From DATKZH01 sp035528065 (GTDB taxonomy: Bacteria; Planctomycetota; Planctomycetia; Pirellulales; Thermoguttaceae): 64,000 bases of DNA. Positions 39,001 through 48,468 of this stretch are shown here, piece by piece. The stretch is from the NCBI GenBank assembly GCA_035528065.1, contig DATKZH010000558.1, positions 1-64,000 on the forward strand, written 5' to 3'. Each line of letters starts with the position of its first letter. Within the stretch, counting starts at the first letter, position 1. The position numbers were made by a program, and so were the translations under genes. The notes below the pieces were generated by a model. It had not been told where the DNA came from, ran no database searches, and saw only the letters and a program-made list of their open reading frames with translations.

Positions 39001-39483
39001 ATGTTCGAGACCGACTCCCTGGTCATGCCCCTGGTCATCATGCTGGCCATCCCCCTCACCTTGATCGGGATCATGCCCGGCTTCTGGCTCTTGAACACGA
39101 TCACCAACGAGCAGGTGGGCGGCTACCCCAATCCGGTCTTCTTCACCGCCACGGCGATGATCGGGATGATCGCGCTGGCCGGGATCGTGGTCCGCAACTC
39201 CGTGGTGCTGATCGACTTCATCCACCACGGTCAAGCGGACGGGCTTCCACTCCGCGAGGCGGTGATCCAGAGTGCCGCCGTGCGCACTCGGCCGATCTTC
39301 CTCACCGCCGGCACCACCCTGTTGGGAAACTGGGTGATCACGCTCGACCCGATCTTCTCCGGCCTGGCCTGGGCGATCATCTTCGGCATTTTCGCCTCCA
39401 CGGTCTTCACGCTGCTGGTGATCCCGGTCGTCTACTGGCTGCTCTACGGCGGCCCAAAGGCGGCCGGCCAAAGAGTCGCCTGA
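36091..39483 (+). CDS. RND efflux pump inner-membrane transporter
   Basis: 1130 residues, full length for the AcrB/HAE1 superfamily. One helix near 20-40, a first large periplasmic region, helices 2-6 (ALILALGLLVDDPITDVEN holds the TM4 acidic residues), a second periplasmic region, and helices 8-12 (MIGMIALAGIVVRNSVVLID). AGGGAGGGG before ATG. Drug, detergent or lipid efflux driven by proton flow. No outer-membrane TolC-like gene is in the window. Substrate unknown. Confidence 0.93.
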   Translation: MNSDTKKTPLLTRVVELFLRGDVAVLLIVVSILLGLAALYLTPREEEPQIVVPLADVLVSAPGLSAQDVEQKVTNRLEKLLYQIDGVEYVYSMSMPGQCVVTVRFYVGEDREDSLVKLYNKLHSNLDRIPPAVTGWVVKPVEVDDVPIVNVTLWSDRPQLYGDHELRRIAEQLQQEIQAIQNTNRVEVIGGRPRRIRVELKPAQLAARGTSALQVAEALRASNVNVRAGQFEQQNEQFVVEAGTFIRDGGDLGDLVIQVSGDRPVYLKDVADVIDGPAEVESYTWIGFGPAANNPYDAKDRPAEKGGRSPGQAVEGSVEPAPGTLFPAVHIAVAKRKGTNAVWVAEAVEKRMDELARTHLPDGVQFRVTRDYGETADAKVDELVESLAIAVITVIGLIGLVIGWRAALVVALAVPVCYSVTLFINLMVGYTINRVTLFALILALGLLVDDPITDVENIARYFAMRVLPPRQAVLKAIQEVRPALILSTLAIIASFLPLMFITGMMGPYMAPMAMNVPLTVTVSMLVAFVITPWLSLVALRKLSTGGSDEPAFDLTKRPIYRISKAVLSPILDRRWLAWATLGAVAFLLAGAMALPAFRLVPLKMLPYDNKNEFQIVVDMPEGTTLERTEAVTRRLGQYLAGVREVRDYQLYVGLASPMDFNGMVRHYFLRRGPNVADIRVNLAPKEVRTAQSHEIILRIRDDLTRVAREADGGANVKLVEVPPGPPVIATVTAEVYGPPDQDYAGLIAAARRVEERLEREPGIVDVDCSAEHDQTRFVFETDQPKAALSGVSKENVASTLQLALSGLTATVVQEAGEVDPLLVQLRLSRTERSAEDDLSELYVRGQQGQLVQMGALGDFREGLEDKTIYHKNLRRVAYVFGEVAGRPPADAIMDMEIDRKPDGAETTPAPAIRPADARTWFSPGGDDPWSVPAGYEVHWAGEGEWKITLDVFRDLGIAFAAALVGIFVVLMFETDSLVMPLVIMLAIPLTLIGIMPGFWLLNTITNEQVGGYPNPVFFTATAMIGMIALAGIVVRNSVVLIDFIHHGQADGLPLREAVIQSAAVRTRPIFLTAGTTLLGNWVITLDPIFSGLAWAIIFGIFASTVFTLLVIPVVYWLLYGGPKAAGQRVA

Positions 39484-39691
39484 GGCGGTCGGGAGACTCG
39501 GTCCCGAATGAGGCGTCTCGATGAGCCCTATTCGCCCGCTCGATGGGGACGCCAACTACCGACTTGGTTTCCGAGAGGCCCGCTCTCGCATGCGTGGCCC
39601 CTATAATTACCTCTTGCGTGAGATGATCGCGATCCGCCGGCCTCGCCGGGCTCCCGCAGTTGCCGTTTGACCAGCTACCAAGGAGAAAAGC

Positions 39692-39886
39692 ATGAAGGTC
39701 CGCGTAGACGCCGATACTTGCGTCGGCTGTGCTGCCTGTGAGGGCATCTGCCCCGAGGTCTTCGAGATGACCGACGAGGACAAGGCGATCGTCAAGGTCG
39801 ATCCGGTCCCGACCGAACACGAGGACGCCTGCCAAGAAGCCGCCGAGCAGTGTCCCGTCGACGCGATCTCGGTGGAGGCGGATTGA
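39692..39886 (+). CDS. Single-cluster [4Fe-4S] ferredoxin
   Basis: 64 residues. Cluster ligands CVGCAACEGICP near the N-terminus and the remote ECPVDAI near the C-terminus; the second cluster motif of 2[4Fe-4S] ferredoxins is absent. Very acidic elsewhere. AAGGAGAAAAGC before ATG. Cytosolic low-potential electron carrier; no obvious partner next to it. Confidence 0.93.
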   Translation: MKVRVDADTCVGCAACEGICPEVFEMTDEDKAIVKVDPVPTEHEDACQEAAEQCPVDAISVEAD

Positions 39887-40368
39887 CGCCACCCGCCGTC
39901 GGGATCGGGGCGCGTGCAACCGAGAACCGCGCGACGAACGGTCACGGGCGGTGGACGCATCGCAGCCCCGCGAAGTCGCCGGCGCCGGGCGGGGCCGGCT
40001 TTGCGGTTCCCGTCGACGGCATTCCTTTCCCCTGGCGATGGAGTCTCGCTCCGCAACTGGACCGCATTCGCGTGGGGCGGCGCATCTCGGAGAACTGCCA
40101 TAATCCCGAGCCTGTCCCGCCGCCGGCGGAAGTCGCAGAGCGGCCGGCCCGTGGGCGACGCGGAACGGCTTCGCCGCCAGCTATACTTCTACTGGCTAAC
40201 GTGCTTTGCCGTGTGCGTTGGGGGTCGGTCCATACGCTTCTCGAATTCCGATCGTGGTCTCGCCAATCGCCTGCTTGATTGAGCGTGCCGGGCGGACTCG
40301 TGTCGCCTGCCGCCGCTGTGACCGACGACCGGACGGTGTCCCGAGATGTACCGAGGAAAGGGAATGGG
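39887..40368. other. Intergenic region, no gene recognised
   Basis: Codon-like frames here are not conserved-looking. A TATACT at 40182-40187 could be a -10 box but has no matching -35. Nothing else seen. Confidence 0.4.
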
Positions 40369-41727
40369 ATGGCGAGTCGCGAGTCTTACGTGCCGTTGAC
40401 GCTGTGTGCCGCCTGGGCGAAGGGCACGGATCGGTGGGCGGCCGGCTTGAGCCCGCCGAGCGAGTCACCCAGGGCGGCCACCCGGGACGCCAAGATCATG
40501 ATCGTCGACGACTCGCCGATCATCATCGACATGGTTCGGGAGAGTCTCGCTTCGGTCGGCTACCACGACTTCGTCGCCACCTGCGAATCGACCGAGGCAA
40601 TCGCACTCGTCGCTCAGGAAGAGCCCGACGTCCTCCTTCTCGACATCATGATGCCCCGGGTGAGCGGGCTGGAAATCCTGGAACAGCTCCGTGAGAGCGC
40701 GAGATTCTCCCGCTTGCCGGTGATCATCGTCACGATTGCCTGCGATCAAGAGACGAAGCTCCGTGCCCTGGGGCTTGGGGCGACCGACTTCCTGGGCAAG
40801 CCGCTGGATTCCGTCGAGCTCGTGGCTCGAGTGCGCAACTGCCTGACCACCAAAGCCCATTACGACCACCTCGAGACCTACGCGCAGGAGCTCGAACGCC
40901 TGGTTTTCGAGCGAACCAAGGAATTGCACGACCATGCGATCGCTCTCGAACAAGCGAATCAGAATCTGAAGCGGTTGTACCGCGAAGCTCAGGCCGCCGT
41001 CTGCGCCAAGGACGCGTTCCTGTCGAACATGAGCCATGAGCTCCGTACTCCCCTGACGGCCATCCTGGGCTTCGCCCAGTTTCTGAGCGACCCCGATCTG
41101 ACCGAGGAAGAAGGAGCTTCCCATGTTCAGACGATCCAGCGAAACGGCAAACACCTCCTGGAACTCATCAACAACATCCTCGATCTTGCCAAGCTCGAGG
41201 CGAGTGAGACGGACGTCGAGCAGACGCTCTGTTCCGTGCGGGAGATCGTCGACGACGTCGTGTCGCTGCTCGGGGCCCTGACCACCGGCAGGAACCTGAG
41301 CCTGAAAGCCCACTACGACTCTTCGGTTCCGCACGTGGTCGAGACCGATCCGGTTCGTCTGCGGCAGATCCTGGTGAACCTCGTGGGCAATGCCGTCAAG
41401 TTCACCGAATGCGGGCACGTGCGAGTCTCGGTCCAGTGCGTCCGGAGCTCATCGGGTTCCGCTGAACTGCGGATCGAGGTTGCGGATACCGGGATCGGCA
41501 TGTGCGAGGAGACGATTGCCCAGTTGTTTGACCCGTTCTATCAGGCAGACGCCTCGGCCAACCGCGTTTGCCGCGGCACCGGATTGGGACTGGCGATCTC
41601 CAAACGCCTGGCACGGCTGTTGGGCGGGGACATTCACGTTCGAAGCGAGCTCGGCAAAGGGAGCGTCTTCACGTTAACCTTCGAGGCGGCCGTTCCCGAA
41701 GAAGCTGCCCTCATGCCGGCCCCCTAG
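40369..41727 (+). CDS. Receiver-histidine kinase (REC-HisKA-HATPase)
   Basis: 452 residues, cytosolic. Residues 42-155 are a receiver domain with acidic pocket Asp47/Asp48, phospho-acceptor Asp92 (LLLDIMMPRVSG) and Lys144 (GKP). A coiled coil (165-210) follows, then HisKA with His223 (MSHELRTPLT) and the ATPase domain (GNAVKFTE, DTGIGM, GTGLGLAISKRL). No membrane segment. This order, receiver first and kinase after, is that of PhcR of the Ralstonia phc quorum-sensing system and of many chemotaxis-like hybrid kinases. Its stop codon overlaps that of the giant kinase on the other strand. Confidence 0.9.
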   Translation: MASRESYVPLTLCAAWAKGTDRWAAGLSPPSESPRAATRDAKIMIVDDSPIIIDMVRESLASVGYHDFVATCESTEAIALVAQEEPDVLLLDIMMPRVSGLEILEQLRESARFSRLPVIIVTIACDQETKLRALGLGATDFLGKPLDSVELVARVRNCLTTKAHYDHLETYAQELERLVFERTKELHDHAIALEQANQNLKRLYREAQAAVCAKDAFLSNMSHELRTPLTAILGFAQFLSDPDLTEEEGASHVQTIQRNGKHLLELINNILDLAKLEASETDVEQTLCSVREIVDDVVSLLGALTTGRNLSLKAHYDSSVPHVVETDPVRLRQILVNLVGNAVKFTECGHVRVSVQCVRSSSGSAELRIEVADTGIGMCEETIAQLFDPFYQADASANRVCRGTGLGLAISKRLARLLGGDIHVRSELGKGSVFTLTFEAAVPEEAALMPAP

Positions 41728-44700
41728 TCGTCAGCCACTTGAGCGAGGCTCGCCAGCACGGAGTCCAGGGCGTCGAAGAGTTCTGCCGACCGCACCGGCT
41801 TGGAGACGTAGCCGTCCATGCCTGCCTCGGTGCACTGCTCCCGAAAACCCTTCATCGCATGCGCCGTCATCGCGATGATCGGCACGTGACCGCCTGCGGC
41901 CCGCTCTTTCTTGCGGATGACCGCCGTCGCTTCCAGGCCGTCCATCTCCGGCATCTCGATGTCCATCAGCACGGCATCGAACGTTTGCCGCTCGAGCGCT
42001 TCGAGCGCCTCTTTGCCGTTGTTGACCACTTCCACGTGATGCCCCCTCAGCTCCAAGAGGCCAACGGCCACTTCCTGGTTCACGGGTCCGTCCTCGGCCA
42101 ACAGGATCCGCAGCGCTCGCTCGCTCGACGCGGGACCCGTCTCCGAAAGCTCCTTGTGATTTCGCGGGACGTCGAGAGCATCACGCACCGTCTCCAGCAA
42201 ATCCGAGGCCTTCGCCGGTTTCGTCAGACAATGCCGGATTCCCATCTGCCGGCACCGGGCGGGGCCGTCGGGCTGACCGGCCGGGTAGAGCAGCAAGACG
42301 CGGCAAGCTCCGAGCTTCGGCTCCTGGCGGACCTTTTCCGCGAGTGTCCAACCGTCCATGTCGGGCATCACCGCGTCAATGACCACAAGGCGGAAAGGCC
42401 GTCCGGCACCCGCAGCGCGTCTCAAGGCGGCCAGGGCGGCGGCGGCGCCGTCGGCAACGGCCGTCTCCAATCCGCAAGATGCCAGTATCTCGCCGTGGAC
42501 CCGCCGGCTGGTGGCATTGTCGTCCACGACCAGCACCGGAACGTCCCCCGGCAGCCGAGTTGCAGGTTCCGGCGGCGGCGCGCTCGCCGGCAACGCCAAG
42601 GGAACGACGAAATGGAAGGTGCTTCCACGGCCCACCTCGCTTTCCACCCAGATGCGCCCTCCCATCATATTTACCAACTGCGAGGAGATGGCGAGTCCGA
42701 GGCCGGTTCCTCCGAATCGTCGCGTCGTTGAGCTGTCGCTTTGTCGGAAGGATTCGAAGATGGACCGCTGCTTGTCAGGCGGGATGCCGATTCCCGTATC
42801 CCGAACGGCCAAATGCAGATCGACCCGTTCTTGCTTCTCCGCTTCCACCCAAACGTCGGCAAGAACCTCGCCTTGTTTCGTAAACTTGACGGCGTTGCCC
42901 AGGAGATTCACGACGATCTGGCGGAGTCGACCGGGGTCGCCGACGGCCATCGGAGGCACGTCGGGGGCAATCCGGCAGATCAGCTCCAGGCCTTTTTGCG
43001 AAGCGAGCACGGCCAGCATTTGCGTGGCGTCACCCACGACCTCGCGCAGATCAACGGGGACGTTCTCCAGCTCCAGTTTGCCGGCTTCGATCTTGGAGAA
43101 GTCGAGGATGTCGTTCAGAAGCCGCAACAGGGCGTCGGCCGATTGCTTGACCAGGTTCAGATAGCTTCGCTGTTCCGAGGTCAGTTGCGTGTGGAGCGCC
43201 AGCTCCGCCATTCCCATGATTCCGTTCATCGGAGTGCGGATCTCGTGGCTCATCGTGGCCAGGAATTGGCTCTTCGCGCGGTTGGCGGTCTCCGCCGCTT
43301 CGATCGCCACGCGCAACTGTTCCTCGGTCTGCCTCAGCTCGTTCGCCACGCGCTGCAATTCCTGGTTGGAGCGGGCCAGCTCACCGGCTCGAGCTTCGGC
43401 AGCCGCCGTCCGATCGGCGACTCGTTGTTCCAGGGTTTCGTTCAGCCGCTGCAACTCCTGGAAGCCTTCGGCGTTCTCCAGGGCGGCCCCGGCGATGGTG
43501 GCGACGAAGTCGCCCAGTCGCTCCTCGTCGGACCCGAAGAGCCGCTGCACGTGTCGATGCGTGACGTAGAGACAGACCGTCGCGCGACCGCGCACGAACA
43601 CGGGAACGCAGAGTGACGACCCGTCTCCGGAGTAGACGGCGCTTCGACCGGTATGCTCGGCGTCCTCTTCGACGAAAGCGACGGCGCGACCCGCCTGGAG
43701 TGCGCGGGAGACCATTCGCTCGTTGATCTCCCCGTCGAGCTCGCCGACGACCGGAGTCAGCCGCTGCGTGTCGTGATTCCGGTCGATTTCGAGCACGGCA
43801 CAGCGCTCTCCGCGGAGGAGCCTCAGGGCCGCCGTGCGGATTTCGTTGTAGATCGGCGTCGGGGAAAGCGCCGAGGCGATCCGCCGCCCCGAATCGAGCA
43901 CGGTGTCAAAACGGTCGGCCAAGGAGAGGGTCGCCTGCTCGGCCGGGGCGGGGCTGGGAGACTCGCCGTCGACGGGAGAGATTTCCAGTGCGCGCAGAGT
44001 CGTCTCGGCCTCGGCGACCTGCTGATCGGCCCCGGTCCAACCGAGCTCCCGGCCGACCTTACCGCGGACCAACAGCGTTTGCGCGTATTCGTATCGAGCA
44101 CCTTGGCGTTGGGCGACGGCCAGGCTCTTGTCGAAGAGCCGCCGCGCCCGGCGGCTCTTGCCTCGCATGGAGAGGATCAGCGCGTACTCCCGCAATGCCT
44201 GGGGCAAGTCGTTTTGGCACATCCGCCGGGCTCGCAGGGCACGGCGGACCGCCTTCTCGGCCCGGCCGAGCAGGGCGCGCCGTCGCCGGGGCGTGTAGTC
44301 GGTCTGCCTCTCGGCCTGGCAGCGATAGGCGGTGGCGAGCCAGGTGAGGTTCGGCAAGGTGTACGCGTTCTGGATTCCTGCCCGGTCGGCGACCGCGATG
44401 GCCTTCTCGAACGCGGCAGCGGCCTGTTGCGGATCCCCGGCGCCGAGCAGCCGGACCCCTTCGGCGAGCAGGACCTGGGTGGTCCCCTGCGCGTCAGGAC
44501 GGTCGCGATCGAGCTCTCGCTCGAGAATCTCTTGGGGGACGTGTCCGTCCGTGGCGCGGGCCCAGACGTCGAGAATAATGCCCGAGGCCTGTTCATCCCC
44601 CATTTCCAGCCCCGAACCGTGGTTCCGCTGCGCCTCTTCCACGGCGCCTTGAAGATCGCCCAGATGGTAGAGGGAGGCGGCAATCTGGTACCGGGCGATG

Positions 44701-47700
44701 TGGACTTGCCAGTAGTCCCCCATGCGTTCGAGCAGGCGGACTGCTTCGCGGCACTTGTCGACGGCTTCGGCGAACCGGCTGGCGGCGTACAGCACGCAGC
44801 CGTGAAAGGTCAACGATTGCCCCTGCCCCCAGAGGTCTCCGAAAGTCTTGCGTATTTCCAGCGACTTCTCCGCGTAGGCGGTCGCTCGGCGAAACATGGG
44901 AATCAGGCTCATCGCCGGCGCGTGTTCGGAATACGCCTGGGCCAGCTCCAGCGTGGGCGGATATCGCTCCGCGAGGTTCATTTCCCGCAAATGCGCCCAC
45001 AAGCAACGGAATTTGCTCCGCGCATACCAGTATCCGTGCCCCAGGCCGCTGAACAGGCGTATGGCCAGCAATTCCGTCTCCGGCGGCTTCTCCTTCCGGC
45101 GATGGACGAACAGGCGGGGTAGAAGCGTGTGGGCCACCTGGGCCAGTGTCTCCCAAAGGAGCATCGTGCCGAACGATAGTCGCCTGCGGGGCACGAATCG
45201 GCCCAGCAGCCGCAGGGCTTCCTCAAACTCCTGCGTGGCGGTCTCCATGTCGCCGCGTTTGAAGGCGAGCTCCGCCAGCTTCCCCCGAATTTGGGCTTGT
45301 GCGAGCTTCCCTTCGGCGAAACTCACGGCGCGCTCGAACAACGACGCGGCGGCGTCATAGCGCCCGCGGAGCATCAGCACGTCGCCCAGGCCTTCGGCGA
45401 TCCAGTAGCGCGTGGCCTGGTCGGCCGACCGGGCACCGCGCTCGGCGATGCGGTATTGCTGCTCGGCGACTTCCAGAGAATGCTGCTTTCGCGCTTGCTC
45501 GGCCGCCACCAACGCGTAACGCAGCGCGGATTCACTCTCGCCGGCTGCGTCGAAGTGATAGGCCAGTTCCGGACCACGTTCCGGAGCGTGCTGCTGGAGG
45601 TGGAGCGCCGCGCGGCGGTGCGCGTCTTTCCGCCCGTCGCTCGAAAGTCTCTCGAAAAGCACCGCACGGATCTTGTCGTGGATGAAAACGCAGCGTGATC
45701 CGTCCGGCCGGACCCACACCAGGTGCCGGCGTCGCGCTTCGTCCAGGGCCGCGATCGCTTTGAGGGGCGTTTGTCGCGACAGTTGCGCCGCCGTATCCAA
45801 CTCGAACTCCTTTCCCAAGACGGCACCCACCGAAAGCAGCTCGATCGTCTGCTTGGGGAGCAACTCCACGCGACGGGAAAGGAACGACCCCGCATGACTG
45901 GACGAATGAAGGTCGGCCATGGCCAGGGGTTCGATTTGCCAGCCATCGGATTCGGCGACCAATGCCTCCGACTCCACCATCCCGCGGAGCACGGCCGAGG
46001 CCATGAAGGGACTCCCTTCCGAGACCTGGCATACGACGTCGATCGCTTCGTCGGGAAGCCGCCCGGCCATCGACTCGACCAGGCGACGAACGTCGTCCGG
46101 CTGGAGCGGGGAGAGCCGCAGATGGGCGGAAGGCCGAAGCTTGCGAATCAGATGTGCTTCCGGCACTTCCTCCGAACGGAAGGCCAGGATCAACAGCACG
46201 TGGCATCGGTCCGTCCCGACGTCGGAAACCGACGCGTGCCAGCGTCCGATCAGCTTGATTGCCAGTTCATCCGCCCACTGGCAGTCGTCGAGGATAATCA
46301 GGGCCGGACGCTCCTTCGTCCCCAGCGCGGCGAGAAAACGCGACATCGCCTGAATGTTGCGCATCTCGCCAAACGCTTCGTGGTCCAGGCTGCTGGGGAC
46401 CGTGCGACTCGACGCCCTCCACCCGAGTGCGCCGGCCAATTCGGGGAGAGCCGCGCTGACGGCGTCGCCGTGAACCCCGAGTCGGTCGCGGACCGATTGG
46501 GCCAGCGACGGATCGGACCGCGCCGCCGCAAGGAACCCCTCGATGACGCCGTTGAGCAGTCGGAGCGGGCGCTGTCCCACCTCGCTCGATCCCTGACCGC
46601 GGAGCGCCCAGAAGCCCTGCCGAACTCCACGTTGTGCGGCTTCCACGAGAAGTCGCGTCTTCCCTCCGCCCGATTCCCCCTCCAACATGACCAGGCCGGC
46701 TTGCCCCGCGCGGGCACGCTCGATTTGCCCGTCGAATTCCTCCAGCTCCCTCCGTCGGCCGACGAAGGCCGGCTCGGTCAGTGTGCGGCGTCGGTCGGAC
46801 GCGCCGATCACCACGTTGGGCTCGGCTTCAGCGCGCTCGAGGGCTTCGCGGATTGCCTCGACGTCGGCCAGCGCTGCCTCGGCCGACTGATAGCGGTCCC
46901 TGGGGTCCTTGCGAAGAAGACGCTGGATGAGCTCGTCCATGGCTCGGGGTACTGGCAGTCCCAGACCTCTCAGCTCCGGCACGGGCGCCGTCATGTGTTG
47001 GAACAGGACGGCGTTGATCGTGTCGCCCGTGAACGGAACGCCGCCGACGAGGCATTCGAACAGGACGACGCCCGCCGAATAGAGGTCCGACGGCTCTCCG
47101 ACGTCGCAATCGATCGACCCGGCTTGCTCGGGCGACGCGTACAAGGCCGTCACGGGTCGCTGTCCGTACAAGGCGTCGTCCAATTGCACGCTTCGAGCCA
47201 GCCCGAAGTCGACGAGAGTCGCCTCGGTCAGGGGCACCGCCTCGTCGACGATCACGTTTCCGGGCTTGACGTCGCGGTGCAACACGCCGTGACGGTGCGC
47301 ATCCCTTAGGGCGGAAAAGAGGCAGCGGGCCAAGGTCAGCGTTTCGTCGAGGCTGAGCGGCCCGCGGTTGAGGCGCGCTTCAAGGGACGTCCCGGAAACG
47401 AACGGCATCACGAGGTACAGGGCGTCGTCTTCGCGGCTGACGTCGAGGAGCTGCGATAGCCAACGGCTTTCGACGCCATGCCGCAGCGCGGCCTCGTGCT
47501 CCAGGCGCATCCGCGTTCCGGCCGAGAGGGATCCGATCGAGACGACCTTGATCACCACGGCGTCGCCGCTCGTCAGGTCGGTGCCGAGCAGCGTCTCCGT
47601 GCCGGGCGTCCGCTTCAGCAATCGTCCCGCGCGAAATCGACCCCGGACGACTCGCTCGACGGTATCGGCCCCGGCCTTCGAATGGGCGGTGTTGTCAGGG

Positions 47701-47711
47701 TTCGCTTCCAT
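41724..47711 (-). CDS. Giant Ser/Thr kinase-AAA-TPR-GAF-histidine kinase-REC-REC
   Basis: 1995 residues, no membrane helix. Order: Ser/Thr kinase (about 25-290; Lys55, HRDVKPGN at 145-152, DFG at 168-170); AAA ATPase of the MalT/AAA_16 kind (Walker A GESGGGKT at 345-352); a long alpha-helical TPR-like section (about 700-1250); GAF domain (about 1262-1440); HisKA with MSHEIRTPMNG near 1488; HATPase (1540-1700); receiver 1 (from ~1724, VVIDAVMPDMDG) and receiver 2 (from ~1865, VLMDIEMPEMDG). The combination is known from planctomycete, cyanobacterial and fungal-like hybrid sensors. It lies beside REC-HK, methyltransferase, FadL and Hpt genes. The Hpt protein at 52284 is a plausible phosphotransfer partner. 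Confidence 0.92.
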   Translation of the reverse strand: MEANPDNTAHSKAGADTVERVVRGRFRAGRLLKRTPGTETLLGTDLTSGDAVVIKVVSIGSLSAGTRMRLEHEAALRHGVESRWLSQLLDVSREDDALYLVMPFVSGTSLEARLNRGPLSLDETLTLARCLFSALRDAHRHGVLHRDVKPGNVIVDEAVPLTEATLVDFGLARSVQLDDALYGQRPVTALYASPEQAGSIDCDVGEPSDLYSAGVVLFECLVGGVPFTGDTINAVLFQHMTAPVPELRGLGLPVPRAMDELIQRLLRKDPRDRYQSAEAALADVEAIREALERAEAEPNVVIGASDRRRTLTEPAFVGRRRELEEFDGQIERARAGQAGLVMLEGESGGGKTRLLVEAAQRGVRQGFWALRGQGSSEVGQRPLRLLNGVIEGFLAAARSDPSLAQSVRDRLGVHGDAVSAALPELAGALGWRASSRTVPSSLDHEAFGEMRNIQAMSRFLAALGTKERPALIILDDCQWADELAIKLIGRWHASVSDVGTDRCHVLLILAFRSEEVPEAHLIRKLRPSAHLRLSPLQPDDVRRLVESMAGRLPDEAIDVVCQVSEGSPFMASAVLRGMVESEALVAESDGWQIEPLAMADLHSSSHAGSFLSRRVELLPKQTIELLSVGAVLGKEFELDTAAQLSRQTPLKAIAALDEARRRHLVWVRPDGSRCVFIHDKIRAVLFERLSSDGRKDAHRRAALHLQQHAPERGPELAYHFDAAGESESALRYALVAAEQARKQHSLEVAEQQYRIAERGARSADQATRYWIAEGLGDVLMLRGRYDAAASLFERAVSFAEGKLAQAQIRGKLAELAFKRGDMETATQEFEEALRLLGRFVPRRRLSFGTMLLWETLAQVAHTLLPRLFVHRRKEKPPETELLAIRLFSGLGHGYWYARSKFRCLWAHLREMNLAERYPPTLELAQAYSEHAPAMSLIPMFRRATAYAEKSLEIRKTFGDLWGQGQSLTFHGCVLYAASRFAEAVDKCREAVRLLERMGDYWQVHIARYQIAASLYHLGDLQGAVEEAQRNHGSGLEMGDEQASGIILDVWARATDGHVPQEILERELDRDRPDAQGTTQVLLAEGVRLLGAGDPQQAAAAFEKAIAVADRAGIQNAYTLPNLTWLATAYRCQAERQTDYTPRRRRALLGRAEKAVRRALRARRMCQNDLPQALREYALILSMRGKSRRARRLFDKSLAVAQRQGARYEYAQTLLVRGKVGRELGWTGADQQVAEAETTLRALEISPVDGESPSPAPAEQATLSLADRFDTVLDSGRRIASALSPTPIYNEIRTAALRLLRGERCAVLEIDRNHDTQRLTPVVGELDGEINERMVSRALQAGRAVAFVEEDAEHTGRSAVYSGDGSSLCVPVFVRGRATVCLYVTHRHVQRLFGSDEERLGDFVATIAGAALENAEGFQELQRLNETLEQRVADRTAAAEARAGELARSNQELQRVANELRQTEEQLRVAIEAAETANRAKSQFLATMSHEIRTPMNGIMGMAELALHTQLTSEQRSYLNLVKQSADALLRLLNDILDFSKIEAGKLELENVPVDLREVVGDATQMLAVLASQKGLELICRIAPDVPPMAVGDPGRLRQIVVNLLGNAVKFTKQGEVLADVWVEAEKQERVDLHLAVRDTGIGIPPDKQRSIFESFRQSDSSTTRRFGGTGLGLAISSQLVNMMGGRIWVESEVGRGSTFHFVVPLALPASAPPPEPATRLPGDVPVLVVDDNATSRRVHGEILASCGLETAVADGAAAALAALRRAAGAGRPFRLVVIDAVMPDMDGWTLAEKVRQEPKLGACRVLLLYPAGQPDGPARCRQMGIRHCLTKPAKASDLLETVRDALDVPRNHKELSETGPASSERALRILLAEDGPVNQEVAVGLLELRGHHVEVVNNGKEALEALERQTFDAVLMDIEMPEMDGLEATAVIRKKERAAGGHVPIIAMTAHAMKGFREQCTEAGMDGYVSKPVRSAELFDALDSVLASLAQVADD

Positions 47712-48468
47712 CGCCTGAGCCGTCAGTAATCCCAGATGGGTGCGTCACACCTAAACCGCCGATCAAATCCGGCGCGGGCCGGAATTCTCATGCGACGGGA
47801 GTATCGCGATCCTTCCTCGCCATCCGACGGGAAGGGAGATCGTCCGAAGACTACCCATGGGGGGATGGGGCGCTTGAACTCCTACAGTAGTCTAGCTTTC
47901 CCCAAACCGCGCCGTTGCTCCGTCGCCGGGTTTGTGCCGGGTTTGCGGCCTGTGTTCGATAAGGCAGCTCTACCGAGCGTGACAATTCTCCGGCCTTCCG
48001 GCGCGCGTCCCGCCAGCCGCGCGGCGTCTCCCCGTCACGCGACAAACCGGGCCGTGTCGCACGTCCGCCATCCGCCGCGCGTCATGTCGATCACGGTGAC
48101 TAGGCTAGCTGGCGATCGTCTGCGGATTGTCCGCGAGGCAACGAACGGGCGATTGGTCTCGACTCACCATGGTGTGGCCTACCTGGGTGGGAAATGCTTG
48201 ACACGGCGATTGAGTTCCGCGAAAATGCGGAAGTGACGTCCGGCGGATGGACGCGCGGCTCGTGATGAGCGGCGCTGGCCGGTAGGAGCGATAACTTTGG
48301 TACGTTCTGGTAGTTCGGCGTTCCTCAACGCGAACTCGGCGCCGGGGTAGGGCTCGGGTCGCGTGGACGCTGAGCCTGCTTGCTCCGGTGGGTGGTCGGA
48401 TGCCGGGCGGGCATGACGCGCAATGGACCGCGATTGTCTTGATTGCCGACTTACAGAGAGGGTGAGAA
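47712..48468. other. 757-bp divergent intergenic region
   Basis: A 166-codon frame at 47736-48236 has no recognisable domain and an Arg/Pro-rich, shadow-like composition; I do not call it a gene. The only structured element noted is the promoter/operator candidate at 48199-48233. Confidence 0.45.
48199..48233 (+). promoter_or_regulatory. Candidate promoter with palindromic operator
   Basis: TTGACA (48199-48204), 17-base spacer, GAAAAT (48222-48227) fit a sigma70-like promoter. The -10 hexamer is exactly bracketed by TTCCGC (48216-48221) and GCGGAA (48228-48233), a perfect 6-6-6 inverted repeat that would suit a repressor or activator dimer. It would drive the methyltransferase gene with a leader of about 230 nt. 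Confidence 0.35.

Noticed and set aside
37693..39555. 620-codon minus-strand frame
   Set aside because: Shadow of the RND pump; His/Asp/Gln-rich low-complexity composition.
47736..48236. 166-codon frame in the large intergenic gap
   Set aside because: No domain, Arg/Pro/Ser-rich composition and no convincing ribosome site.
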